Part shown: piece after piece, positions 19,061 to 31,039 of the stretch
Layout: every line of letters begins with the position of its first letter
Numbering within the stretch: position 1 is the stretch's first letter
Source of the DNA: Diplonema papillatum
Lineage: Eukaryota; Euglenozoa; Diplonemea; Diplonemida; Diplonemidae
Assembly (NCBI GenBank): GCA_030068145.1
Contig: JAPJBO010000006.1
Location: 620,001-684,000 of the forward strand
Direction: 5' to 3'
DNA length: 64,000 nucleotides
Translations under genes and position numbers: made by a program
Notes under the pieces: generated by a model
Seen by the model: the letters and a program-made list of their open reading frames with translations, nothing else
Databases searched by the model: none
Told to the model about the DNA's origin: nothing

Positions 19061-19737
19061 TCACTGGACACCGTGCCCGGCCTCTCTGACGATCGCCGTG
19101 CTCGGTTCAAGCAGATCCAAGGGGTAAAGACGAGCTTCCCCTTCGGTGTCCAGAAGTAGGGGCAAGCGCTTGGTATTCAAGCTGTGATGTCTCGTGCGCA
19201 CTCTCTCGTCCTTGGTGGTGGCCTGGGCACGCCACCTCCATGCACTGGGTCTCCGCCGCCCACTAAATTTACCCTCTTCTGCCCTTTCTTGCCGGTGGTG
19301 CCGTCTTCGAAGGCGTCCCACCAGCACGTCCGATCCTTTCCTCCCCATACGTGGAAAATACGTCCATCTCCCAGACCTCGTCATTGAAGGCGTGCCTGTT
19401 CGTCCCCAACTGCGACTCGAGCACGAGCATCGTCTCTGTACCCGCACGACCTCTGGTGGAACGTCCTTACCGCAGCGGATCCTGTAGCTACCTGTGTCAA
19501 AACGTGTCAACCTGTACCTCCCAGTCTGTCCTTCCTTCTCAGCCTCTATCTTCGTCTTCGGGGCATAACCGAACACGGGACCGCTCTGCGCAAGGTAGGG
19601 CCATAATAGCGTAGCCCCCTCCCCGCCATGGCCGGCTGCAGGGAAAGTGGTCGTCACAAAGGAAATACCCCGAAACTCCCCGAATTTCCCCGAAACTCCC
19701 CGATATTTTTGTCTGGACCAGGTGGAGCCTTGTGTCT
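19061..19737 (-). mobile_element. Truncated copy of the TTCGGGGAG element
   Basis: On the minus strand it starts with terminal CCACCTGGTCCAGAC at about 19727, then a short TTCGGGGAG array. It continues with a frame (EAEKEGQTGRYRLTRFDTGS) closely matching the plus-strand frame at 61776-62290. The two copies are clearly the same family and diverge by small indels. The far end is missing here, so the copy is truncated. Confidence 0.7.
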
Positions 19738-19802
19738 TGCAGATCACTGATTTTCTCTCGTAGGTAGGTGCAAACCCCAGGTTCCTTATGAAATTGCAAC
19801 CA

Positions 19803-20697
19803 AACACTTGTTATAACAAGCAATCACTTGTTATATAACAAGCAATCACTTGTTATATAACAAGCAATCACTTGTTATATAACAAGTGATCACTTGTTAT
19901 ATAACAAGCAATCACTTGTTATATAACAAGCAATCACTTGTTATATAACAAGCAATCACTTGTTATATAACAAGCAATCACTTGTTATATAACAAGCAAT
20001 CACTTGTTATATAACAAGCAATCACTTGTTATATAACAAGTGATCACTTGTTATATAACAAGTGGCACTTGTTATATAACAAGTGATTGCTTGTTATATA
20101 ACAAGTGGCACTTGTTATATAACAAGTGATCACTTGTTATATAACAAGTGGCACTTGTTATATAACAAGCAATCACTTGTTATATAACAAGCAATCACTT
20201 GTTATATAACAAGCAATCACTTGTTATATAACAAGTGATCACTTGTTATATAACAAGTGGCACTTGTTATATAACAAGTGATTGCTTGTTATATAACAAG
20301 TGGCACTTGTTATATAACAAGCAATCACTTGTTATATAACAAGCAATCACTTGTTATATAACAAGCAATCACTTGTTATATAACAAGTGATCACTTGTTA
20401 TATAACAAGTGGCACTTGTTATATAACAAGTGATTGCTTGTTATATAACAAGCAATCACTTGTTATATAACAAGTGGCACTTGTTATATAACAAGTGATT
20501 GCTTGTTATATAACAAGCAATCACTTGTTATATAACAAGTGATCACTTGTTATATAACAAGTGGCACTTGTTATATAACAAGTGATTGCTTGTTATATAA
20601 CAAGCAATCACTTGTTATATAACAAGCAATCACTTGTTATATAACAAGTGGCACTTGTTATACATTTTCACTTGTTAGGTCACTTGTTATATAACAA
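19803..20697. repeat. Palindromic satellite, right array (~40 units)
   Basis: About 895 bp of ACTTGTTATATAACAAG units (mostly 22-23 bp apart), with spacers that alternate between GCAATC, TGATC, TGGC and TGATTGC. The spacer order forms higher-order repeats. Every unit can form a hairpin. Confidence 0.95.
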
Positions 20698-23600
20698 GTG
20701 TTTGTGCATGACAAGTGCGTCGTGTACGACTCCCACTGTAGAACCTGTCCGGAAAACCTATTTTTACGTATTTTTGTCATTTGGTTGTTATTTTGTGCTA
20801 CCTGGACATATGTTAGGGCCTCTTCAGTGAACTTGCGGTGACTCCCGGCACGTAGTTGCACCTGTATGGTCATGAGGGGGGGGTAGAGACCCCCCCCCCC
20901 CGCCGCCGGACGGTCCTGGCGCGTGATGGTGCGTTTTGGCAGGTGGTCTAAGCCTTCATTGAAACTTCCATAAGTATCCCCGTTGGGACGGGTCCGACGG
21001 TCCGTTAGTCATCAGCGACAGGGTGTGGGGGGGAGGGGGTTGGCTGATCGTGTGCACGTGCGTTCGGGATTTCGAGCTTAATTCAACGCTGAACCACACG
21101 GGTGGTGGGAAGCTTTTCAGAGTCGTGGATTTTTGCACCGACGAAAGGAACTAACGGTCCAACACTGGTCGTTCCGAACACAGCAGCCGGTAAACTTGGG
21201 CAACACGTGGGACAGAGTACGCGTTTAGGGGTTCGTTGAGGGAATACCACTAAATCTTGATGGCAAGCATCAAGTCTCCTTTCTTTCCCCTGTCCACGCC
21301 CGCTTTGCTGCTGGCATTCGATATCCATGCGGCCTCTGTTTCTCGTGCGCGAGGTGCGCGAGGGGGTATCATGATTAGCCCTGTTGTTCGCCACCGATGG
21401 CGAGGCCCGAAGGATTTTGGTTGCCGTGACCTACTACACAACGCGACTATCTCGGAATTAGCGTTTGGGGCGTGCAATCCTGCCTGGAGAGTCGGATTGC
21501 AAGAACGTGCTTGGAATCGATATGTGCTCACCACACCACACTGGTCCCATCTACAGTGTTTCAGTCCTTTAAGCCACGTACGGCGGACCATCATCAGCGC
21601 GGTTCCTGAGTGTCTGCACGACTGGACGGGGGCTACAACCATACACGACACCACCACGAAAGAAGGGAAACCCATGAGCTGCAAAGGGAGGCGAGAGCAT
21701 CATCGCTGGAGGGGGAAAGTGGGGGTACGAGCACGCACTCACTTCCTCCCTGCTCATTACTATTTTTTTTCGAGTGAAAAAGAAATTACGGCCCCTTTCG
21801 GCGTCTCCGGGCATTCAGCCCAACGTGCAACGGGGCCGACCCGCTTGAAATGGTGAAAACACGTGCCTTCGCCCTTTCGCTGGTATCGAAGACTTTTGCG
21901 TACGCACGAAAGATTTAGTGAAAACGCACAAAGGTAATATACACTTGCTCTGCCTCTGAACGGCTGAAATGAGATAGTAGTCTACCGCGCTGTTCCTGAG
22001 TCTTTGGCACCGTGGTGTCGCTTCTTTCGTTGCGTATACGAGGGAGAACTGCTATGAAGGCGATCCTCCGGCGGCCGGATAGGCACGGGGAAAGATAGAT
22101 ACTGAGGGCCAGGGATACAGCAAAAACCTGCTGCGCACTGGGGCCCCAGGCATCGTCTTTGGCCGTGAACCCAAATCGAGGAGCCCGGCAGTTCCGGTCT
22201 TTCTCGCCCTCTTTGCATATGTGTGGCTGGTGCATCCGTGTGGCCGGTGTTGCAGGAGGCTGTGCTCCCGAGGGTCTGCACAGCTGATATTGCTGTGGTT
22301 GCAGGCGGTGGACCTGCTTCCTCGGTTGAGGCTGATGGCGACACATGAAGTGGGTAGCAACGAGCGTTGATAATCGTCGGGTATATCAATCTGTTGAGAG
22401 ATTGTCTGGCTACGGTTCAAAACACGTGAGAATGCGGCCCTATTTCGATGTTCCTCCTCCTGACCGGATATCGTGAACGACAGCACTATGCAGCTCCAGG
22501 AGGTAGGATGGACTTATAGACCGTGACGTGATCTGGGGGGAATAGTTGAGGCACCACTCTCGAAGGCTGGGAGAAAAGATCGTTTGATGATTCGCTTCCC
22601 CTCGTGAAAGGAGGTGGGGGGGGGTCCAGTGTAGGGACTAACTTTTGGCCAATTTGGATACGAGAACAAAAAATCGGCCTTACCCTGGCATGCGCATTTC
22701 ATCCGTTATGTTTTGCGACTGGCAGCCTTTCTCGGATATTTCCCACAACGCAGATGAGCATTGAAGAATCCAAAATAATGCATCCTCCTCCTGGCTCCGT
22801 CTGCTGCTTCGTCTTTACCGTCGCGGATGATGCAAAAACTGAGTGTACAAAGGTCAGGCAGTGATTCGGTGCGTTTGTCACAATCGTGCGACGGGGTGAA
22901 GTTACGATGGTTTGCAGTTTACTGATGGAATAGGAGCAAGACGCATGGCTAGATGAGCACAACCACCTCGAATCGACACTAGAAGGATTCGGGGTGGGGC
23001 TGGCTACGACTAGTAATATCCCGGTAAAAGGTGGCACTCCTAAACTAGCCCGAACCAACAGGATCTATGAATGTCAGCCACACCTTCCCGATTATTTTGC
23101 CGGTGCGAGAGGCCAGAAGACGCCAGCTCCAATATTTCGGGACAGCGACGTGGTTATTAACCTTGTACAAGTGTTAGGTATTCGTCGGATATATTAATCT
23201 TCTAAGATCTGCAATCTTATACGACCAATAAAATCCTCACTCCTATGCTTGTGTCTGTCACTCTCGTCCACCGCTCCTGCTCTGCTTGCCGCGCGCCGTA
23301 TGGTTGGAGTAAAAGGTGAAGCCAGATAGCTGTTAATGTTGCTGCTGACCACATGAAGTGGTGCAAGCTACTTTGTTTCTCTGGACGGATTGGAGCGGCA
23401 AACCTGTCGTTCGGATTATTATTAGTCTTCAAAGAAACAAGTTTATTTTCCCATTAATAGAAAAGCGGTGGAGAGCCGTGGGTGGCCCATGTGATGCTGC
23501 AACTTGTGCCCAGTGCTTGGTTGAGTCACCTGCAGCGCGGCGGCTTGCAGGCCACTGCCCACAGGCTCCTGGCACTTACGGGAAGCCTGCGACGGGCACG

Positions 23601-24169
23601 GATTGGATCGTGTTTGCGAAAAAGGGTTCTTTCAAGCACTCTGAGCCACGCGTGGCTCGAATATGAAAGAGGTGTGGGGCAGGCACGCAAAAGAAAAAAT
23701 GCAAGGGGTGCAGGCAACAACTCCGTGCAGCATTTTGCACGCCTCTTTTAAAGCGGAAATCGTCAATAAGTGCTCGTCACTCACACAACCGTGGATACGA
23801 AACACAAACGATGATGATGGGAATAGAGCGCTATATTTTCGTTGACGCATTGCTTGATCGTTATCACGTAAAGCTGGACTCAGAACGCAAGTGAAAACAA
23901 CACGGTTTGCGGTGGCGAGCTTCTCATTTCCTCCAACATTTCGGTGGAAAAAAAAAAACAAAACAAAAGGGCGACAGAGAGCCGTGTGTGGCTTGGGTGG
24001 TGTTGCAACTGGTGCCCGGTGCTTGGTTGATTCGCCTGCAGCGCGCGGCTTGCAGACAGTTGCCCGCAGGCTCCCTGTACGGGAGCTTGCAGAGGACACG
24101 GTAATTGATCGTGCTTGCGAAGAAGGAGGGTGGGGGGGCTGACTGTTAACCCATGCGGAGATAACCCCC
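20698..24169. other. Gene-poor stretch of diverged dispersed repeats
   Basis: No convincing gene. Homopolymer C/G tracts lie near 20877-20900. A ~220-bp segment (about 21460-21680) is shared with 34360-34520. A segment near 22895-23080 is a diverged copy of the tandem unit in the fumarate reductase intron (29046-29668). Two ~140-bp direct copies (about 23480-23625 and 23990-24125) share AGTGCTTGGTTGA/GGTGCTTGGTTGA and TGCAGCGCG landmarks. Repeat D is at 23870-23945. Confidence 0.55.
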
Positions 24170-24182
24170 AGGCGCTCTGATT

Positions 24183-24205
24183 ACTGGCAGGATCAACCAG
24201 GCTTC
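24183..24205 (-). other. Match to the 5' end of small-subunit rRNA
   Basis: The minus strand reads CTGGTTGATCCTGCCAGTA, the near-universal first bases of eukaryotic 18S rRNA. Downstream sequence (AATCAGAGCGCC...) does not continue as rRNA, so this is a fragment only, not a gene. Confidence 0.6.
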
Positions 24206-24589
24206 TCGTCACGCAACCGATCGGATCAGAACCCGATGCCGGAGTTTGGATCGTGCCTGATCCCAGATTGATGTACTGATCATTCCAAGTAAAAGTAAAC
24301 AAAAAATATGCCTTCGCCCTTTTGCTATCCTTTCGTGCTGCCATCGATCCCGAGGGTCGACCTCATTTTTCTTCTTTGGGTAAGGTGCCTACTCGGCTAC
24401 TGGCTGCCGCGGTGGTTTCGCCAACCAAATAAGGAAGTAACAGCCAGATGGCAGGTGCCAGCCAGCACCTCCATACAGCTCCCACGTGCAATCTACACCC
24501 TGTCTGCGCTGCTACGAACGTAAAACAGTTGGTTACGGGCGGGAAGCACAAACAGCCAGGTGTACTATTAAGAAAAAATTAGGATGGCG

Positions 24590-24700
24590 CCTTCTTTCGT
24601 TTGCGCGCACTAGCGGAACTCACCTGCTTCGGTAAGTTTCGTGTAGTACGCTGTCAACTACTATTTTTTTCAGTACCAACGATGCATTGTCAACACAAAA
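24590..24700 (+). repeat. Dispersed repeat E, copy 1
   Basis: Shares GCGCACTAGCGG, CAACTACTA and ACCAACGATGCATTGTCAAC with about 50935-51055 (CCAACAATGCATTGTTAACA there). Partial pieces lie near 11009 and 7308. Confidence 0.65.
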
Positions 24701-25125
24701 AAGAGAAAACACGGCTCGATCGGGGAATGCCGTGTGGACGGATTGTGGCTGAACGCCGCAGAACCCGGTCTAGAGGAATGCGTGAGGCGCGCACAGCTTC
24801 TTTCGGTGCGCCCCCGAACGAACTTTTATTTCGTTTTCTTTCTATTCTGCCGGGCGGTGCGTCCCTGCGGTGAGCGAATCGTGAGCCTCGGCATGGCAAC
24901 CGCCGCAAGCTTCGAACACGTGGCTGGGCCCACCAAGGAAGGTGGAAGGAAGATTAGGAAGACCCCCGGAACGACGTCATTCGAAGGCAGACGGGATTGT
25001 GAAGTCGCGGCACTCCGAGCAGCTTCCTCGCTTGCCTCGCAGAGTTGGCGGGAGAAACAATTTGGCAGGCACGTTTTGATGCACGTTTTGATTTATTGGC
25101 CAGCGAAGAGGGGGGGGGGGCACTA

Positions 25126-28100
25126 TCACGCATCCCTGGAGTACGAGTAGGTCCTCGCCCCGTCGAAGCCGAGCTGGGCCAGGTTCGAGCACGTGATCTT
25201 CTCGAAGATCGGCGGGCCGCAAAGCACGGTCAACGTTCCCTCCTCCTCAGGGCCCCAGAGGTTAGTCCGCAGCGCTTCCATGTCGATGAATCCGACGCCT
25301 TCGGTCCAACCTACAGGAGGGTGGTTCAATACGACGTACCGCTTGATGAAGTCCGGGTACCGGTTCTTGACCCGCTCGGTCGACTCTGCAAAGGCGAGGT
25401 CCGCCGAAGACTCGGCGGCGTACAGAATGCGGATGCCGTACTCATTCGGGTCGTGGTTCGCGACGGTCTTCACGAAGGAACGGACAATTTGGATCATCGG
25501 CGCGATCCCCGTGCCGCCGGCGATCAAGTTCAGCTTTTTGACCTCCTCCCCGTGCCAGGTGTACGCGTTGCCCGACGGCGACAACGCCAGCTCCAACCCG
25601 CCCATGGCTTTGATGTAGACGCCCGCGCCGGGCCGCAGCGCGTTGAGCAGCTTCACGATTGGCCCGCCCTTGTCGTCGCCCCGCGACAGCACGTCGATGC
25701 AGCCCCAGTCGTACGGCCGGGTGATCGGCGAGAAATACCCGCACAGCACGTCGCCGTCGAGCGACGCCTTCAGCGCAACGTACTGCCCGACCTTCAGCCC
25801 GGTCGACTGCAGGGCACCGTGGAGATTGAACCGGTAGCACCTGGTGGACGCACCATACTTTTCCCCCGTCTCCTTCTCCTCCCGGAAGGTGACCGGCTGC
25901 CACTTGTCCAAGCTGAGGCACGAATCGGTCTTCTGCTTGATGGTCCCGGCACGCTCCCCCACCGTGCGGCCGAGCACGACGCACTCCAGCAAGCTGTTCC
26001 CGCCCAGTCGGTTCGCCCCGTGCAGCCCGCCGGTGCACTCGCCGGCCGCGAACAGCCGCTTCACCGGGCTGTGCTTCCCGTACGCGCCCTCCAGCGACTT
26101 CTGCACCTCTCCCGACGGGGAGATCGCGAGCCCGCCCATGCAGTAGTGGATGGCCGGCGTCACCATCGCAACGAGCCAGTCCTCGTCGTCGACCGACATG
26201 TTGCACGGGAACGCTTTTTTTTCGGTCGCAGTGCAGAACCCCCGCTTCAAAGCCTTGTTGTAGGCCAGGACGGTGTTCTTCAACTCGTCGAAAGGGCAGC
26301 CGATGTGGTCGGCGACGTCCTTGAGCGTCTTCGCTGCTTGGAACAGCCCGACCTTCTCGTGGTAGAACTTGAGCAGGGGGCGGCCGAAGGCTTCCTGCAT
26401 GCACTTGTTGAGCAGGCAGTAGGCGAACGGGCGCGTGATGGTTTCGGAGCCGGTGCAGTTCTGCAGGATGGCTTCCGAGACGTGCGACCGCAGGCCGAGC
26501 TCGTCGACGAAGCGGTGCCCCTTCTGGTTGACCAGGACGCCGCCGCTGCCCCGCAGAGCTTCCGGGCCCAGGTACTTCGTCGACGCCGCGGGATCCTTCG
26601 GGTCGACGAACCCTGTCGGGTGGAGCTGCACGTGCTCCATGTCAACGACATCCGCGCCGAATGCGCGTCCCAACCGAATCCCGCTACCGTCGGTCCACGA
26701 CCCGTTCGTGGTCGGCACCCCCTTCAGGTCTGGGCGAACCTCGAACAGCAGACTGTCTTCCCCTTTGCCGAATCCAAATCCGCCGGTGCAGAGGATGGTG
26801 GCGTCGGCCTTGAGCTGGTGGAGGTTGCCGGCTGCGTCCTTGTACTCGACGCCGGCGGCGCTGGACGAATCTTCCGGGTCGGGAATGATCGCCGTCACTT
26901 CGACATTGGGGCGGACCTCGATTTTGCCCTGGTAGTTCCTCTCGATGTAGTCGCGCATGGTCTTCATGATGACGAACCCGATCGGCGTCGGCGACCCATC
27001 CGCCTGCGGCGGCGCCCTATGCGCCCTGGGCTTCGCCGCCCCGCCCAGCTGCGTCACGACCGTCAACGGAACGCCTATCGTGTGCGTCAGCCACTCGACC
27101 GCGCAGCGGCTCCGCGAGGACAGCAGGCGCACGAGGCCCGGGCGCGTTGTGCCGCCGAGTCCGGAGCGGAAGGTGTCGCGCTCGAAGTACCGCTCGTCGT
27201 CGACGATGCCCAGCGCGGCCTGCGCGTTGGTCCCCCACCCGTTGATGCCGGACGTCGCCTTCGCCGAGTTCCCGCCCGTTTTCGACTCTTTTTCGAGCAG
27301 AATCACCTTCGCGTGCACGTTCGCGGCTTCGATGGCTGCAGAGAGCCCGGCGAGGCCTCCGCCGACAACGACGACAGTCCCCGGCTCATGCCTCGTCAGC
27401 CGTTCCGCCTTCGCGTCTCTGTTCTCCTCCGCAGGCCACGGCTTCTGAATGAGCACAGGTCCGTCTTCCGAGTACAAGAGGTAGTCCACGACGCGGTGGG
27501 CCTTGTGGCTGGCCGAGCAAAGCCCGTCCAGCATCTTCTTCGCGTCGTCGACGCTGCCGCTCGCGACGCCGGCCGTCGCGAACGCATCGGCGAGCATGCA
27601 GGAGACGCTGGCGACGCTGGCGAGGTGCGTCCCCCGCTTGCGCGCTTCGTCGGTCACCGGAATGACCGTCTTCGTCTTCGCGTCGACGATGTGGCTGAGC
27701 CCGCTCTTCTCCAGCTCGAGGTACACGCCTGAGGTGGCGAAGCCTTGCTTCGAGGTAAGGTCCACCAGCGCAAACGGCTTCGCGTCCTTCGCCCCGGTCG
27801 TGACGGATGCTGCCCACGAACGGCCTGGGGTGGGTGGTTTTGTATGGGGTGTGATTTGCTTCCTGAGCCCTTGAGCTACCGACGCCGGGGGAAAGTTTTT
27901 TTAGTTTAATGGTTAGGCACGACGACACTGCCTCTCGTGCATGTTTCGATGCTAGCATCAAGCCTTGTTCGAAGAAAAGTGTAAAACAGAAAAGGGAAAA
28001 AGGAAAAAGGGGGGGTGCTCTCCGGACTCGTGCTAAATTTACACGTTTTTTGAAGTTTGCTGGCGTCAAAAAAAAGAAACGCTCACATGGTGGACAACCT

Positions 28101-30966
28101 GCTTTCCGTTGGCGTTTTCACCTAGAACGATCCAACCGAGCTTCGTTATCTCATCGTCAGGAGGTGAGGCATGACCCTAGCGTCGTAGACGGTATACATG
28201 CGGGAAGGAGCCGTGGCTCTCGTTGGCCCGAGGACTGGAGTGTCGGGCCACTGGACGTTCATGGTGGGAGTTTTGGGCGGAACTGGAGCATGGAACAGAA
28301 GGAGATAAGGCGAAAACGACAACGAGGGTTACTGGGGGAGGGGGCGTTGCTTGTATTAACGGCATCTGTCGTATGACGATGTGGCACAAAAACATCGAAT
28401 TCGATTTTCGCCGGTGTTTGTCATCTGGAGGTTCGAAACTGGGTCGGTTAGGAGATTTTGAGGACGCGATTTCGTGCATTGGTCACAGTCGCACGAAATA
28501 TGCGCAGTTTTGCATTATTTATTCGTTTACTTGTTAGTTGGCGACAACTTGTTTTGTGGTGTCATTCAGATGTAAATTTAAACTGAAAACTGTAATATCC
28601 CCCGTTCATACTAATCTCCCGTTAATAGGAATTAACCCGCCCCCAGTAACCATTCCGGAAGTTGGAAGTACGAGATGGGTGGCACACCAGCGAGGCGGAG
28701 TGCTGCTACTCTCGCCCGTGTCTGCATGGCATTCGCAACGCACTCGAACGCCTCGTGGCGAGTTGCTCCTCGAGCGCAACTTCTCTGCGGAAGCTATGTG
28801 ACTTCGCAAAAAGCTTTGTAAACCTTCTCCTGGCCACCTGCCCCCGTCCTTAGAGTTTTCCGTGACTCTCTACGAAATCACGGATATACAGTGTAATTAA
28901 TTCGTCCGCTCTTGTTGGGGCTGACTCGGCCTCCTTCACACCTTTTCCTGACGACAACTGCTCCCAGCGGAGCGCTTGTGGTTCAAGCTTTGCTTGGTGT
29001 CGAAGAGGTTGCGCAAGCTGACTGCTGACCGGCAACTGTTCTTTTCGTTGGTGTGGCGTTGCTAAATTCGTGGTTCGCGGCGAGTAAAGGTTTCTTAGCC
29101 CATGAAGGATGCCATGATGGGGGCAGATCTTAGTTTAGTGTTCAGGCAGAATGCCTCCTATGGTTTACTGTGGGAATTGGAGCAAAGCGCATGGCAGGAT
29201 GAGCACCGACCCGAACCAACACCAGAAGGAGTTCGGGTTGAGGCGGGTTGCAAGTAGACAGTCACTCCGGCGTTACGAATAGACCAACCCCAGCAGGATC
29301 AAAGAATGTCAGTCTCACCTTCTTCATTTTTTTTTGCAGCTGGGAACCGTGACTGGTGGCGTTGCTAAATTCGTGGTGCCCGGCGAGTAAAGTTTTCTTG
29401 GCCCATGAAGGATGCCATGATGGGGGCAAATCTTAGTTTAGTGTTCAGGCAGATTCTTGCCTCCTATGGTTTACTGTGGGATTTGGAGCAACGCGCATGG
29501 CAGGATGAGCACCGACCCGAACCAACACCAGAAGGAGTTCGGGTTGAGGCGGGGTTGCAAGTAGACAGTCACTCTGGCGTTACGAATAGACCAAAACCAG
29601 CAGGATCAAAGAATGTCAGTCTCACCTTCCTCATTCTTTTTTGCAGCTGGGAACCGTGACTAGTAGCTACTTCCAGCACCAGCGCTGATCGATTTTGACC
29701 GAGGGTAGCCTGAACCTTGCTATCGGACCTTGCTATTGAATCGAAAAGAAGGGAAGGAGGGGAGAAGAGAGTGGAAGACTCCGTAAATAAGGTAAGACCC
29801 CCTGAGGAGGGGGGCTTGGGGCCTCGGTTTGTGCGATATACGTTGGGCCTTCGTTTTCCACTGCTGTTCTTCGCGCGTTCGACCCTTTTCGTGTGTCTAC
29901 TTTCTGAAGTTTTACGTGTAATGGCGCAGACCACCGGCACGGAGCACGAGACAAACTGCCGGGTCTAGTCTCTGGTGCCTTGGGTAGGAAACGGTAGGAG
30001 TGTTTTGATTGTGCGAGGCTACTGGGGGCTCATTACTATTGAGTGCACTGCACTTGCGTGTGAGCCAGACAGTGAGGCGGTTGCAGGGCCGTTTTCGTTT
30101 CGGCTTTTTTTTTTTTTTGGAAAAGTCATGTTAGACCTCCAAAGACGAGAAGAAATCTTGCAGTAAACTGTAAAACAAAGTTTTGGAGCCATCCCGAACC
30201 CGAGCATGATCACGATGATGATGGGGTATTTTGATTGTGCGAGGCTAGCCGATGAATACTCTGTGCGGTGTTCATGAGACTCAAACGACGACATACCGAC
30301 AGGGTGGCTGCCGAGCACCTTCAAGTCGCCTCCCCAGTCGATGAAAGCGTCGGCGACACCCATCGAGCTGAGCTTGTCTGCCAGCGTGTCCAAGGTCCAA
30401 CCTTTCGAGATGCCGCACAAGTCGATCGCCGCGGAGGGCTTCAACTTCGTGAGGGTCGGCTTCTCGCCGTCGGTGAACTTCCAGGCGGTCTCCCAGCCGC
30501 AGGCATCCTGCGCCTGCTGCAGCGCCGCCGCGTCGCCGGCCTTCCCGGCGACCACGAGCCGTGTCAGGGGTGCCACGGAAGGGTCGAACGCGCCTCTCGT
30601 CAGCTTGTGCACCCTGTCCACGGCCGAGAGGACGAACGCCATATCGGAGGAGACCGGCTGTGGTTGGTTCATCGGCGACGCGTTCAGCTTGGAGAGCTCG
30701 CTGTCGGGTGCGAACGGGGAGAACACAGCCACAGCATGGTCGAACACAGCCCTGACCGTGCACTGCAACGAGTCCCGCGTGATGTCGTCTTGCGTGGTCT
30801 GTCGGACGATCACCGAGTACCGCAGCGTCGCGTGCTCTCCCTCGACTTTCACCATTTTTCCCTCGCTGAGGAGCCGGTCCACCAGCGCGGTTTCGGATTC
30901 ATTCGGTCGCACTTCGGAGATCCCGCCGCCGACCACCTTCGACGTCCGGGCTGCGCCGTCTGCCAT
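25126..30966 (-). CDS. FRD: NADH-dependent fumarate reductase (ApbE-FRD-cytochrome b5 reductase fusion), two exons
   Basis: The enzyme family reduces fumarate to succinate with NADH, helping redox balance in glycosomes or mitochondria. Exon 1 is 30966-30297 and exon 2 is 27824-25126. The intron 30296-27825 has GTATGT...CCCCAG ends. The junction restores HPVG-RSWAASV, and the total is exactly 1123 codons including stop (1122 residues). Residues 1-~330 are an ApbE-like flavin transferase (IDWGGDLKVLGSHP 209-222). Residues ~370-850 are the FAD/fumarate domain (VVVVGGGLAGLSAA 374-387, LHPTGF 624-629, GGNSLLECVVLGR 831-843). Residues ~866-1122 are an NADH-binding reductase domain (FSPITRPY 921-928, GGTGIAP 993-999). 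An N-terminal DGAARTS with Ser9 resembles the flavinylated motif reported in a trypanosomatid enzyme. There is no C-terminal SKL-type glycosomal signal. Confidence 0.95.
27825..30296 (-). other. Intron of the fumarate reductase gene
   Basis: This 2472-bp GT-AG intron interrupts codon 224 after its first base. It contains a repeat C fragment about 130 bp from the acceptor (near 27953), the tandem ~310-bp duplication at 29046-29668 and a T-rich run near 30105-30118. No nested gene is recognised. Confidence 0.85.
29046..29668. repeat. Tandem duplication of ~310 bp in the intron
   Basis: Two near-identical units begin TGGCGTTGCTAAATTCGTGG (29050 and about 29357) and end CAGCTGGGAACCGTGACT. A diverged single copy is at about 22895-23080. 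Confidence 0.9.
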
Positions 30967-31039
30967 TGTTTTGCCCTTTTTTGTGTTTCCGGCGATGTCA
31001 GTCGGTTGCCTATGACCGCGTTCTTTCGGTTGTGTGTCA

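Larger units (their letters stand above)
17580..20697. mobile_element. Composite element with inverted ends built of palindromic satellite
   Basis: The left end is an array of ACTTGTTATATAACAAGT (17580-17715), then about 90 bp starting TTTGGTTGCAATTTCATGAG. The right side carries the reverse complement of that 90-bp segment (about 19727-19803, roughly 90% identical by eye), then a larger array of the same palindrome (19803-20697). The ends are thus inverted repeats of ~90 bp plus satellite. The interior holds a decayed ORF shared with 61.7-62.3 kb (19061-19737) and about 1.2 kb of unassigned sequence. Exact outer borders and a TSD cannot be read because the satellite is repetitive. Confidence 0.6.

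Noticed and set aside
24183-24205. 18S rRNA gene
   Set aside because: Only about 19 bases match and the flanking sequence is unrelated.
25045-27732. 895-codon open frame on the plus strand opposite the fumarate reductase
   Set aside because: It is the antisense of a strongly conserved, G+C-rich coding exon and shows no recognisable domain. Long antisense frames are expected with this codon bias.
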